From Meridianimarinicoccus sp. MJW13 (lineage in GTDB: Bacteria; Pseudomonadota; Alphaproteobacteria; Rhodobacterales; Rhodobacteraceae), in the NCBI RefSeq assembly GCF_014901205.1, contig NZ_JACNMU010000002.1, positions 124,001 to 188,000 of the forward strand: DNA of 64,000 nucleotides, given 5' to 3'. The notes under the pieces are model-generated. The model was not told the DNA's origin and did no database searches. It was given only the letters and a program-made list of their open reading frames with translations. Positions 26,896 through 35,762 of the stretch are shown here, one piece after another. Position 1 is the stretch's first letter. Each line of letters begins with the position of its first letter. Made by a program: the position numbers and the translations under genes.

Positions 26896-28985
26896 GCCGG
26901 CACGACGCCCAGGATGGCGGGCCGCGCGTCGACCCCCAGTTCTTCGAACGACAGCACGGGCAGGCGCAGGCCGCGGGCCGCAACCACGGTTTTCAGGAAC
27001 CGCCGTCGCCGGGTCGACGTCACCAGCGCGGGCAGCGTGGCCTCTCCGCTGCTGCGGGCGTAACGGTCGGCAATGGCCATCGACAGGCGGTTAAACTCCT
27101 CGGCGGGCAGGGCCACTTCGGGCAACGGACGGTCGGTTTCGATCTGGTAGCGCTGAAAGGCGTCTTCCCATTCCGGCGCCAGTTGCAGAACCGGCAACGT
27201 GCCATCGTCGCGGCGATACTCGGCCACCAGCTGGAACCCCAGCCGCTGGCGCACATGTTCGCAAACCGCCTCGGGCATGCCATGCAGGGGGCGGGCTTCG
27301 GTGATGGCATCAAGGATCAGCGGCAGGTTTCGGATCGACACGCGTTCCTCCAGCAGCAGCCGCAGCACCGCCAGCAGCAGTTCCTGCGGAACCTTGTCGG
27401 GGATCAGCTCGTCCAGCAGGCGGCGGTTGGCCTCGGCCCGTTCCGGGTCGCTGAGCCGGGTCATCTCGTCCAGCAGGCGGCGCAGCGCCTTCTGGGTCAT
27501 CAGCTGTGCCAGATTGGCCTTGATGACCTCCAGTAGGTGGGTGGCCAGCACCTCGGGCGCCGAGACCACCGTGGCGCCTTCGATCGCCATGCGATCCTGG
27601 TCGGCGGGGTCGATCCAGCGGGCCGGGGCGCCATAGACCGGCTCTTTCACGTCGCGTCCGGGGATGTCGGGCGGATCGCCATCGGGAAGCAGGGCCAGAA
27701 CCCGGTCGCTGGCCAGACGGTCGCGTACCCGTTCCACGCCCTGAATGCGAATGGCATAGGTGCCCACAGGCAAGGCGCTGCTGTCGGTCAGGCGAATCTC
27801 GGGCAACAGCAGGCCGAAGGTTTCGGCCACATGCATCCGCATCGAAGTGATCCGCGCCTCCAGCCCGGTGGCAGGGTCCAGGATCATCGGCACCAGGTCC
27901 GGGGCAAATTCCACGTGGATATCATCAAGATCCAGCAGGTCGCCAATGGAGGTCCTGGGCGCGGTTTCCGCCGCCGAGGCCAACTCCTGCGCGGAGGCGC
28001 GCTGGGCGGCGCGCTGATCCTCTTTCCAGGCGTAGTAGGCGGCAGCACCCAGTCCGAGGGCGCCCAGAAGGAACGGGATCAGCGGCAGGCCCGGCACCAG
28101 CGCGAACAGGGCCATCAGCAAGCCCACGGTTCCCAGTGCTGCCGGATAGCGGCCCAGTTGAGTAAAAATGGCCAGATCGGTGGTGCCGGTGGTGCCACCG
28201 CGCGCCAGCAGCAGGGCCGAGGCGATGGAGATGATGACCGCCGGGATTTGCGTCACAAGCCCGTCGCCCACCGTCAGGATGGCATAGGTCTTGGCGGCCT
28301 CGCTGAAGGCCATGCCGTGGATCACCGTGCCCATGACCAGCCCCATCACCATGTTCAGTAGGGTGATGAGCAGCCCGGCGACCGCATCGCCCTTGACGAA
28401 TTTCGACGCCCCGTCGAGCGAACCGAAGAAGGTCGTTTCGGCCTGTTCGCGGGCGCGGCGTTCCTTGGCTTCCTCATGGGTGATCGAGCCTGCGGCGATA
28501 TCGCTGTCGATGGCCAGTTGCTTGCCCGGCATCCCGTCCAGCGCGAAGCGCGCGCCAACCTCGGCCATGCGGGCGGCACCCTTGGTGATGACCATGAAGT
28601 TGACGATCAGCAGCACGCAGAAGACCACGACGCCCAGGAACACGCTGCCGCCCATGATGAAACTGGCAAAGCCGTTGATGACCCCGCCGGCAGCATGGGT
28701 GCCGGAATGGCCCTGGCCGATGATCAGCTTGGTCGAGGACACGTTCAGCGACAGCCGAAGCATCAGCGACGCCAGCAGGATCGTCGGGAAGGCCGAGAAA
28801 TCCAGTGGCTTTTCAATGAACAGGGTCACGGTGAAAATCAGGATTGCCAGCGAGAACGACCCCGCAAGCCCGATGTCCAGCACCCAGGCGGGCATCGGCA
28901 AGATCATCATCACGATGATCGCCATCAGGGCCAGGGCCATCAGGATCGTGGGCTGAAACAGGGTATGGGCGTCGATCTTCGGCAT
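26892..28985 (-). CDS. flhA: flagellar export gate protein FlhA
   Basis: Large export-gate protein, 697 residues from the ATG at 28985 (MPKIDAHTLFQPTI). An upstream in-frame extension would run through the lytic transglycosylase and is rejected. The N-terminal eight-helix membrane domain includes the FlhA/SctV signature around ARFALDGMPGKQLAIDSDI; the C-terminal half is the cytosolic chaperone-docking domain. Its start overlaps the lytic transglycosylase stop by 1 bp. Confidence 0.95.
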   Translation of the reverse strand: MPKIDAHTLFQPTILMALALMAIIVMMILPMPAWVLDIGLAGSFSLAILIFTVTLFIEKPLDFSAFPTILLASLMLRLSLNVSSTKLIIGQGHSGTHAAGGVINGFASFIMGGSVFLGVVVFCVLLIVNFMVITKGAARMAEVGARFALDGMPGKQLAIDSDIAAGSITHEEAKERRAREQAETTFFGSLDGASKFVKGDAVAGLLITLLNMVMGLVMGTVIHGMAFSEAAKTYAILTVGDGLVTQIPAVIISIASALLLARGGTTGTTDLAIFTQLGRYPAALGTVGLLMALFALVPGLPLIPFLLGALGLGAAAYYAWKEDQRAAQRASAQELASAAETAPRTSIGDLLDLDDIHVEFAPDLVPMILDPATGLEARITSMRMHVAETFGLLLPEIRLTDSSALPVGTYAIRIQGVERVRDRLASDRVLALLPDGDPPDIPGRDVKEPVYGAPARWIDPADQDRMAIEGATVVSAPEVLATHLLEVIKANLAQLMTQKALRRLLDEMTRLSDPERAEANRRLLDELIPDKVPQELLLAVLRLLLEERVSIRNLPLILDAITEARPLHGMPEAVCEHVRQRLGFQLVAEYRRDDGTLPVLQLAPEWEDAFQRYQIETDRPLPEVALPAEEFNRLSMAIADRYARSSGEATLPALVTSTRRRRFLKTVVAARGLRLPVLSFEELGVDARPAILGVVPA

Positions 28986-29707
28986 CAGCGGCTCCACAAT
29001 GCGCGGACATCGTGATCGGCGAACAACCCGCCCCGCACCACCGCCACGTCGGGCACCAGCGAGCCCATGGTCGCGGACGGCGCGCCTGCCTGCAGCAGGG
29101 GAAAGCGGTTGACGCGGGCAATCATGGCGTCGCTGGCGGGCAGGGGTGCCTGGTGGTCCAACGGACCAAGACGCGCCAGATGCCGGGTGAAGATCTTGCG
29201 GTAGCGGTCGGCGTGGACCTTGGTGCGGGAATGATAGTGTCCGGCCGCCACGGTCCAATCGCCGCTTTCGGCAAACAGCGCGGCCAGGAACTGCGCGGCG
29301 TAAAGCGCATTGCGATCCGGTTCAAGCATCTCGGCCAGAGAGGCGAAGGCATCGCCGTGCCAGCGATAGTTCACCTGAAAACAGCCGACATCGAAGCTGG
29401 TCTGCCCGCTGCGCAGGCTGCGTTCGGCGCGGGCTAGCGCGGCCGCGGGCGTGTCAAAGAAAAATCCCTCGCCCGCGATGTTCAGCGTCCAGGGCCAGGG
29501 CCCGAAGCCGCTGGCCTGCTTGCGCCCGGTTTCGGTCAGGGAAATCGCCAGCAGCACCTGAACCGGCACCCCTGTCGTGCGCGCGGCCTTGTGCGCGGCG
29601 CGTTCGCACAGATCCGGGGGTGGCGCATCGGCGCGGCGTGCGACCGCCGCACCCGCCGCACCGATGAACATCACCACAAGGATCAAACTGGTAAACCTGC
29701 GTTTCAC
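28985..29707 (-). CDS. lytic transglycosylase of the flagellar locus
   Basis: 240-residue periplasmic peptidoglycan hydrolase. A signal peptide covers about residues 1-24. The SLT-type domain shows LLAISLTETGRKQASGFGP with the catalytic Glu (SLTETG), SFDVGCFQVNYRWHG and AAGHYHSRTKVHADRYR. It is the first gene of the flhA operon. Because the rod-binding protein at 14994-15278 lacks an enzymatic domain, this enzyme probably opens the wall for the rod. Confidence 0.85.
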   Translation of the reverse strand: MKRRFTSLILVVMFIGAAGAAVARRADAPPPDLCERAAHKAARTTGVPVQVLLAISLTETGRKQASGFGPWPWTLNIAGEGFFFDTPAAALARAERSLRSGQTSFDVGCFQVNYRWHGDAFASLAEMLEPDRNALYAAQFLAALFAESGDWTVAAGHYHSRTKVHADRYRKIFTRHLARLGPLDHQAPLPASDAMIARVNRFPLLQAGAPSATMGSLVPDVAVVRGGLFADHDVRALWSR

Positions 29708-29759
29708 GCCACACTCCGCCGCAATTCATGCCGACCCACAAGCATGTGACAGCCGAGGC

Positions 29760-29774
29760 TTGAGAATTCGTTAG
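29760..29774. promoter_or_regulatory. degenerate CtrA-like site (TTGA-N7-TTAG)
   Basis: TTGA (29760-29763) and TTAG (29771-29774) with a 7-bp spacer, 6/8 to consensus, 52 bp upstream of the lytic transglycosylase-flhA operon. The same 214-bp gap (29708-29921) must hold the promoter of the divergent peroxidase operon; a possible -10 (TATAGT, 29867-29872) lacks a good -35. Confidence 0.3.
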
Positions 29775-29921
29775 TCCGCCCGTCTGGCCCTCTGGATTCG
29801 GTGTGGAATTCACGACCCGGCGATCCTGCAAACGGGAAAAAGCTTCGTGGGATCCCCCGGCGGGCGTATAGTTTCCCCAAAGTCATGCGAAGGCCGACGA
29901 ACAGGCCAAAGGGGGGGGACG

Positions 29922-30590
29922 ATGTCGAACATTGCTGGCAAAGCCTATGCAATGAACGTGGTGACGCCGAGCAAACCGCGGGTCACCTGGCTCAACCGGT
30001 TGATCTTCATGGTGGCGCGCGGTGTGCCCAAGGTGTTGAGCGGGCTTCTGGGCCTGTCGCTGATCCATTTTGCGCGCTGGATCGTCATCAAGCGTGATCA
30101 ATGGCCGGATCTGGGGCAGGGCAAGCAGGATATTCAGAACGACTATGTGCTGTTCTGTTCGAACTTCAACGGCACCTGGGACCAGTACATCGATGCCTTT
30201 TCAGACGGGATTCCCAACGGCCTGAACCTGTTCTGGTATTCGGCCACCAAGTATCCGCAGTCGATCCCGGTGACCTCGTTCAAGAATTACATCACCTACA
30301 ATCAGGTCTTCAATGACTACTACTACAACGCGACGCCCGGCTCGGCGCAGCGCGATGTGAAATGCGCCATGCGGGTCTATCAGGCCATCGAGGACCTGGC
30401 CGACGCCCATGCCCGGCAAACGCCCGAGGAATTCGCCAAGACCTATACGGCGCAGCTTTTGAAAGTGCAGGGATGCCTGGGCGATCCCGGTCTGGGGCCC
30501 GTGGCCTCGATCGACACCGAACGTGCGGACACCAACCGCGCCCCTTTTGTTCACAAACTGTCGAACCTGTTCGACAGCCAGCGCACGTAA
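29922..30590 (+). CDS. unrecognised protein, first gene of the DyP-P450 operon
   Basis: 222 residues from the ATG at 29922 (MSNIAGKAYAMN), preceded by a strong G-rich ribosome-binding site (AAAGGGGGGGG). I do not recognise the family. There is no signal peptide, but residues about 26-50 (LIFMVARGVPKVLSGLLGLS) are hydrophobic and could bind a membrane. The central part is rich in aromatic residues and Asn (VLFCSNFNGTWDQYIDAFSD, then NDYYYNATPGSAQRDVKCAM), suggesting a compact enzyme or binding domain. It is followed 11 bp later by a second unknown gene and then a DyP peroxidase. Confidence 0.8.
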   Translation: MSNIAGKAYAMNVVTPSKPRVTWLNRLIFMVARGVPKVLSGLLGLSLIHFARWIVIKRDQWPDLGQGKQDIQNDYVLFCSNFNGTWDQYIDAFSDGIPNGLNLFWYSATKYPQSIPVTSFKNYITYNQVFNDYYYNATPGSAQRDVKCAMRVYQAIEDLADAHARQTPEEFAKTYTAQLLKVQGCLGDPGLGPVASIDTERADTNRAPFVHKLSNLFDSQRT

Positions 30591-30601
30591 GGAGGGGTCC
30601 G

Positions 30602-31645
30602 ATGCCGACATTCGACACTGGCCACCTGTTCCTGACTTTTCTGTCGCCGATCAAGCAAGGCTCCACCAGCGATCCCACGGGCGCCATCGTCTCCCATGAA
30701 CAGCTTGTCCGGGCGACGCTGGGGCTGTTGCCCACGGCGCTGCAATCGCCGGCCACGCAGAAAATCGGGGAAAACAGCCCCTTCGCGCGCAACCGCATGA
30801 CCCATCTGTGCCGGATGTTCGTGCTGGAAGACGCGGTCTTCAACGGGCGCAATCCCGTAGACGCGATTTGCGAGTCCCTGCAGGGCAAGGATCCGATCAA
30901 CCCGCAGCGGGTGGATCGCCTGAACTGCGCCTACCTGGTGTTCTGCGCCGATGTCGACGCGGTGATGGACGAGGGCGAATCCCTGCCTGAGGTGCTGGAT
31001 ACGGCCCTGCAGGCACGGGCGCGCGATGCCTATCTGCGCAAGCTCTGGACCACGATGGAGCCGGAACTGCGCCTGATCTATGGCAATTGCACCGGCTTTG
31101 ACGGGGTGGATTCGGGGGCCAGCTTTGCCGCCTACATGGCCAAGTGCCAGATCGAAACCACCATGCCGTTCAACGACTACTGGATCTCGCAGCCCGAGCT
31201 CAGCAACCTGCCGACCAAGCCGATGCTTGTCGCGGCGGCGATCCCGGCGGCGATTACCCTTCTGGGGCTGATCGGCGGCATTTTCGGCATGGACAAGATG
31301 TTCCTGCTGGGTTGGCTGACCGGGTGGAGCGCCTGGGGCAGCTTCTTCTGGGGCGGGCTTGTGACTGCGGCTGTGGTCTATGGGCTGTATCGCTATGTCC
31401 TGGCCAACGGGCAGAAGCCCATGCCACCGGCCAAATACGGCGATCTGCCATCGGTGCTGAAGTCGCTGTATCTGCAACAGCATTTCGCGAATTTCGTCAT
31501 CGACCAGCAAGGCCGCGATGCCGATACGCTGCACGCCGATTTCGGCGACTTCCTGAAACAGCATCGCCCCGGCAACAAGATGGCGCCCAGTCAGGCGCCC
31601 GGCGTGATCTCCATCGACGCCGCCGGCGGCGTGATAGAAGGATAG
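30602..31645 (+). CDS. unrecognised membrane protein of the DyP-P450 operon
   Basis: 347 residues from the ATG at 30602, with GGAGGGG upstream. Residues 1-200 are soluble, with several cysteines and tryptophans and no motif I can name. A membrane hairpin follows: helices at about 208-229 (MLVAAAIPAAITLLGLIGGI) and 238-264 (FFWGGLVTAAVVYGLYRYVL). The last 80 residues are again soluble. It could anchor the peroxidase and P450 to the inner membrane or handle a lipophilic substrate. Function unknown. Confidence 0.8.
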   Translation: MPTFDTGHLFLTFLSPIKQGSTSDPTGAIVSHEQLVRATLGLLPTALQSPATQKIGENSPFARNRMTHLCRMFVLEDAVFNGRNPVDAICESLQGKDPINPQRVDRLNCAYLVFCADVDAVMDEGESLPEVLDTALQARARDAYLRKLWTTMEPELRLIYGNCTGFDGVDSGASFAAYMAKCQIETTMPFNDYWISQPELSNLPTKPMLVAAAIPAAITLLGLIGGIFGMDKMFLLGWLTGWSAWGSFFWGGLVTAAVVYGLYRYVLANGQKPMPPAKYGDLPSVLKSLYLQQHFANFVIDQQGRDADTLHADFGDFLKQHRPGNKMAPSQAPGVISIDAAGGVIEG

Positions 31646-31654
31646 GGGGCCAAG

Positions 31655-33304
31655 ATGACTCGCATTCTGAATCTGGACGACATCCAGGGCAACGTCACCC
31701 GCGCCTACGGGCGCTTTTCCTTCCCCTTTGCACGCTATTTCTTCCTGCACATCGAAACCCCCGAAGCGGGCCGCAAGTTCGTCGATGCGGCGCGCCGTCG
31801 GGTCACCACCGCGACGCGCTGGACCGAGGGCACCAAGCCGCCGGTCACCTTCAACATCGGGTTCACCTTCACCGGGCTCTACATGATGGGGCTGCCGACG
31901 CGCACCCTTCAGGGCATGCCCGAGGCGTTCATCGACGGCATGAAGGCCCGCGCCTTCATCCTGGGCGACCGGGACGTGACCAAGACCGAGGAGGACGCGG
32001 GCAACTGGTGCGCCAAATGGGATCCGATCTGGCGCGACAACCGGATGCGGGGCGTCGGCGGCAAGAACGACGTTCACATCTGGATCTCGATGAACGCGCA
32101 ACTGGCCGAACCGGGGACCGACACACCAGCGCCTGAGCTGGAGGAACAGACCGACTGGCTGCGCGAGCTGTGCGCCGAACTGGACCACAAGGTCTGGATC
32201 ATGAAAACCAACGGTCAGAACGGCGGCGAGGAATACCAGGCCGCCTCGGCAGTGTTCGACACGCTGGGCGACAAGAAGATCCCCACCCCGAAAGAGCATT
32301 TCGGGATCACCGACGGCATCGGCGATCCGGTCTTCGAGGGCCAGTACCCGGAGGACAAGGAAAAGGTCGCCGTCATCGGGCGCGGCAAATGGATGAACGA
32401 AAAGGACGGCTGGCAACCACTGGCCACCGGCGAATTCATCCTCGGCCATCCCGACGAAAGCCAGGAACTGCCGCCCACGGCCCAGCCCCCCAACTTCATG
32501 CACAACGGCACCTACATGGTGTATCGCAAGCTGCACGAGAACGTTTCGACCTTCGCCGAGGTGGTGGGCGAAGAGGCCAAGACCTATGCCGCGACCATGG
32601 GCGTGGACGAAGAGGAAGCCCGCGAAACCCTGATCGCCAAGATGGTCGGGCGCTGGTCCGACGGGGTGCCGCTGGCGCGCGTGCCGACCTATGACGGATG
32701 GCGAGCCTTCCGCAAGGAAAAGGGGTTCGACGATCCCGACCCGCTGAAGGCGCTTGGCGCCATGCGGGCCTATCTGTCGTCCACGGAAGTGTCGAACTTC
32801 CGCTATGCCGACGACCTGGAAGGGTTCAAATGTCCCAACGGGGCGCACCTGCGGCGGGTGAACACGCGCGATTACCTTGATCCGCTGAACACGCCGGGCA
32901 GCAAGAACCCCAAGGCCACCACCCAGCTCAACAAGCGCCGGCGCATCCTGCGGCGGGGTCTGCCCTATGGGCCGGACCATCCCGGCGGGATGACCGACGA
33001 GACCGAGCAGGGCGTGGCTTTCATGGCGCTTGGCGCGTCTATCTTCCGGCAGTTCGAATTCGTGCAGCAGCAGTGGATTCAATACGGGCTGGACTTCAAC
33101 CAGGGCAACAACACCTGTCCGCTGCTGGGTAGCCACGAGATCCACAAGCGGCACAGCATCCCGTCGGATCCCGCCAGCGGCAAGCCGCCCTATTACATGA
33201 GCAAGCTCAAGACCTTCGTGGAAACGCGGGGGGGCGACTATTTCTTCATCCCGTCGCTGACGGCGCTGCACATGATGGCGCTTGGCATCGTCGATCCGAC
33301 CTGA
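31655..33304 (+). CDS. DyP-type heme peroxidase
   Basis: 549-residue heme peroxidase, in the size range of the long DyP classes. It starts with LNLDDIQGNVTRAYG, the usual DyP opening. The distal GXXDG motif is GITDG with Asp220. The proximal heme ligand is His398 in CPNGAHLRRVNTRD. The C-terminal FRQFEFVQQQWIQYG is also typical. There is no Tat or Sec signal, so it is probably cytosolic. DyP enzymes use H2O2 or organic peroxides to oxidise bulky substrates. Gap to the previous gene is 9 bp and to the P450 10 bp. Confidence 0.92.
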   Translation: MTRILNLDDIQGNVTRAYGRFSFPFARYFFLHIETPEAGRKFVDAARRRVTTATRWTEGTKPPVTFNIGFTFTGLYMMGLPTRTLQGMPEAFIDGMKARAFILGDRDVTKTEEDAGNWCAKWDPIWRDNRMRGVGGKNDVHIWISMNAQLAEPGTDTPAPELEEQTDWLRELCAELDHKVWIMKTNGQNGGEEYQAASAVFDTLGDKKIPTPKEHFGITDGIGDPVFEGQYPEDKEKVAVIGRGKWMNEKDGWQPLATGEFILGHPDESQELPPTAQPPNFMHNGTYMVYRKLHENVSTFAEVVGEEAKTYAATMGVDEEEARETLIAKMVGRWSDGVPLARVPTYDGWRAFRKEKGFDDPDPLKALGAMRAYLSSTEVSNFRYADDLEGFKCPNGAHLRRVNTRDYLDPLNTPGSKNPKATTQLNKRRRILRRGLPYGPDHPGGMTDETEQGVAFMALGASIFRQFEFVQQQWIQYGLDFNQGNNTCPLLGSHEIHKRHSIPSDPASGKPPYYMSKLKTFVETRGGDYFFIPSLTALHMMALGIVDPT

Positions 33305-33314
33305 GGACCGTTCC

Positions 33315-34679
33315 ATGCTGACACGGATTGCAAACCTGGTGACCGCGCCGTTGCGGGTGGTCACCGAATGGGGGCAGGGGCTGGCGGCGCTGGTCGGTCT
33401 GGCCGGGGCCGGGGTGACGGCGGCGCGCGCGCCGGGCGGCTTCAAGGCCAATGCCGGGGCGGTGTTTGCCGCGCCGGCCATGCAGCGCAGGGTCTTCGAT
33501 GCATTGCGCGCCTTCCTGCCCAACATCGGGCTCAGCCGGGTGCTGGTGAAATCCTATGACAACAACGGCACGGTGGTGGTGACCCGGCGCGCCGATGTGC
33601 TGGACGTGCTCTATCGCGATGCAGATTTCGAGGTGGTCTACGGCCCCCGGATGCGCAAGCTGACCGATGGCGACAACTTCTTTCTGGGGATGCAGCCGGG
33701 TTGGGACTACACCCGCGACACCTCGGCCATGCGGCTGGCCGCGCGGCACACCGATGTGGCCGCGATCGTTCTGCCCCGTGCCACCGAATTGGCAGCGGGC
33801 ATCGTGGCCGATAGCGAGGGTCGGCTCGATCTGCCCCCGGCGCTGACGCTGCAGGTGCCCTGGGACATGACCGACCGCTATTTCGGCACCGGCGGGCCGG
33901 ACAATGCCACCATGCAGGGCTGGACCACAACGCTGTTCTGGTACCTGTTCGGCGATCTGGGGGCCGATCCGGCGCTGGATGCGCGCGCCATGACGGCGGC
34001 GGCCGAGTTGCGCGCCTGGCTGGACGGGGCGATCGCCGCCCGCAAGGCCAGTCCGACCGAAGGGGACGACATCCTCAACCGCTGCCTGGCCCTGCAATCG
34101 GCGGAAACGCCGGGGATGAGCGATCTGGGCATCCGCAACAACCTTCTGGGCCTGCTGATCGGCGCGATCCCGACCATTTCCAAGGCCAGTTGCCTGGCGC
34201 TGGATGAGCTTCTGAACCGCCCCGAGGCCCTGGCCGAGGCGCAGGCCGCCGCCCGTGCGGGCGATGACGCCAAACTGGCCGCCTGCATCTGGGAGGCGCT
34301 GCGCTTCAACCCGCACAACCCGGTGATCTACCGCCGCGCCACCCGCGACTGCGAGATCGCCTCGGGTACCTTCCGGCGGCTGAAGGTGAAGAAAGGGCAG
34401 ATGGTCTTTGCCGCCAGCCTGTCGGCCATGTTCGACCGCGCGGCCATCGACCGGCCCGGTGCGTTCCGCACCGACCGGCGGTTCGAGGATTACATCATCT
34501 GGGGCACCGGGATGCATACCTGTTTCGGCGCCGCTATCAATGAAGCGGTGATCCCGGCGATCCTGAAGCCTGTACTGGCGCAAAAGAACCTGCGCCGGGC
34601 CGAGGGCGCGGCCGGGCAGATCGACTCCGGCGACACGCCTTTCCCGCAGCATTTCACCGTCGCCTTCGACCCCGCATAA
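33315..34679 (+). CDS. cytochrome P450 with atypical I-helix
   Basis: 454 residues from the ATG at 33315. The heme-thiolate loop is IWGTGMHTCFGAAIN with Cys403; the K-helix ExxR is Glu327-Arg330 (WEALR). The I-helix, where monooxygenases carry an acid-Thr pair in AGxDTT, reads G-A-I-P-T-I at 283-288, so the acidic residue is Pro286. No ferredoxin or reductase gene is nearby. These points suggest peroxide use or hydroperoxide rearrangement rather than O2 activation, which is inference. The N-terminal 45 residues contain a weakly hydrophobic stretch. Confidence 0.9.
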   Translation: MLTRIANLVTAPLRVVTEWGQGLAALVGLAGAGVTAARAPGGFKANAGAVFAAPAMQRRVFDALRAFLPNIGLSRVLVKSYDNNGTVVVTRRADVLDVLYRDADFEVVYGPRMRKLTDGDNFFLGMQPGWDYTRDTSAMRLAARHTDVAAIVLPRATELAAGIVADSEGRLDLPPALTLQVPWDMTDRYFGTGGPDNATMQGWTTTLFWYLFGDLGADPALDARAMTAAAELRAWLDGAIAARKASPTEGDDILNRCLALQSAETPGMSDLGIRNNLLGLLIGAIPTISKASCLALDELLNRPEALAEAQAAARAGDDAKLAACIWEALRFNPHNPVIYRRATRDCEIASGTFRRLKVKKGQMVFAASLSAMFDRAAIDRPGAFRTDRRFEDYIIWGTGMHTCFGAAINEAVIPAILKPVLAQKNLRRAEGAAGQIDSGDTPFPQHFTVAFDPA

Positions 34680-34689
34680 GGACCGTCTG

Positions 34690-35463
34690 ATGACCAAACC
34701 GCCGTTCATGGTCACCCTTCTGCCCAGTGTCGACGTGGATCTGGGGCGCTGGCTGATGCAGCTTTGGGGGGTGGCCTATACCGAGCGGCCCCACGCCCCG
34801 GTGTTCCACATCCTCGCGCTCAAGTCCCATGGGGTCGGCAAGGATGACTACCCGCTGCTGATCGACGGTGACACGAAAACCCCCACCATCGAGAAACTGG
34901 TGGCGGCCTTCGATGACAAGGCCTCCTCAGGCAACCGTCTGGTGCCCGATCCGCAGGCCGAGCCCGAACTGCATGCCGAGGTCATGGATCTGCAACACCG
35001 GATGCGCTACGACATGGGCGAGGGCACCGTGCATTGGGCCTATTTCCACTTCCTGCAACACAAGAAACTGGTCTGGCCCAGCCTGACGACCGGCGTGCCG
35101 TGGTTTGAAACGGCCTTCATGTCGCTGGGCGGCTACAGCGTCATCAAGGCCGCGATGTTCAAGGGGCTGGGGCTGGGTCCGGAAGATGCCGAAAAGGCCC
35201 TGACCCGCATCCAGGCGGCGTGGGACGAGATCGACGCGCGGCTGGCCGATGGGCGCAAGTACCTGTGCGGCGACCGCCTGACGCTGGCCGATCTGGCCTT
35301 TGCCACTTCAGGTGCGCCGATGATCGTGGCGCGCGGCTACGGCGGTCACCTGCCCGAGATGGCAGCGCTGCCCCCCGAGATGCGCGCGGTGATGGAGCCG
35401 CTGCGCGACCGGCCCGCGGGCCAGTTCATCCAGCGGATCTATGACGAGGCGCGCTTGGCCTGA
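34690..35463 (+). CDS. glutathione S-transferase-like protein
   Basis: 257 residues. The C-terminal GST helix region is clear (DGRKYLCGDRLTLADLAFAT at about 187-206). The N-terminal thioredoxin-like part is weakly conserved and has VHWAYFHFLQHKKLVW-type aromatic inserts in the middle. It may conjugate or isomerise an electrophilic product of the upstream hemoproteins, such as an epoxide or hydroperoxide. It starts 10 bp after the P450 stop and its 3' end overlaps the convergent mnhG by 25 bp. Confidence 0.8.
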   Translation: MTKPPFMVTLLPSVDVDLGRWLMQLWGVAYTERPHAPVFHILALKSHGVGKDDYPLLIDGDTKTPTIEKLVAAFDDKASSGNRLVPDPQAEPELHAEVMDLQHRMRYDMGEGTVHWAYFHFLQHKKLVWPSLTTGVPWFETAFMSLGGYSVIKAAMFKGLGLGPEDAEKALTRIQAAWDEIDARLADGRKYLCGDRLTLADLAFATSGAPMIVARGYGGHLPEMAALPPEMRAVMEPLRDRPAGQFIQRIYDEARLA

Positions 35464-35762
35464 GCCGCCGCACGGGCCGCCTTGACGCGGCGGATCTCGA
35501 CCGTGGCACGGCCGATCATATGCGCGGCGATGGGGGCAGTCAGCATCAGGAACAGGATGGTGGCCACGGCCTTTGTGGTGACGCTGGCAATTTCGAAATG
35601 CAGCGCCGCAGCGGCCAGGGTCAGCGCACTGCCCAGCGTGCCCGCCTTGGTCGAGGCATGCATCCGGTTCAGCACATCGGGCAATTTCAGCACCCCAAGC
35701 CCCGCGATGAAGGCAAAGGCGCCTCCGGTCAGGACGAGGATGCCGGCGATGATCTCGGTCAT
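35439..35762 (-). CDS. mnhG: Na+/H+ antiporter subunit MnhG/MrpG
   Basis: 107-residue membrane subunit, the last of the Mrp operon. Three hydrophobic helices with LGVLKLPDVLNRMHASTKAG, the MnhG signature. The ATG at 35762 overlaps mnhF by 4 bp. Its last 25 bp overlap the 3' end of the GST-like gene on the opposite strand. Confidence 0.93.
   Translation of the reverse strand: MTEIIAGILVLTGGAFAFIAGLGVLKLPDVLNRMHASTKAGTLGSALTLAAAALHFEIASVTTKAVATILFLMLTAPIAAHMIGRATVEIRRVKAARAAAQAKRASS

Noticed and set aside
29911-29918. Run of eight G residues before the first gene of the peroxidase operon as a phase-variation tract
   Set aside because: It is in the ribosome-binding region and only eight bases long; without population data it is best read as a strong Shine-Dalgarno sequence.
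30551-33526. 991-codon open frame antisense to the second orphan gene and the DyP peroxidase gene
   Set aside because: Its translation is a typical shadow of GC-rich coding DNA (high Arg/Gln/His/Gly, no motif), and the plus strand encodes recognisable DyP motifs in the same stretch.
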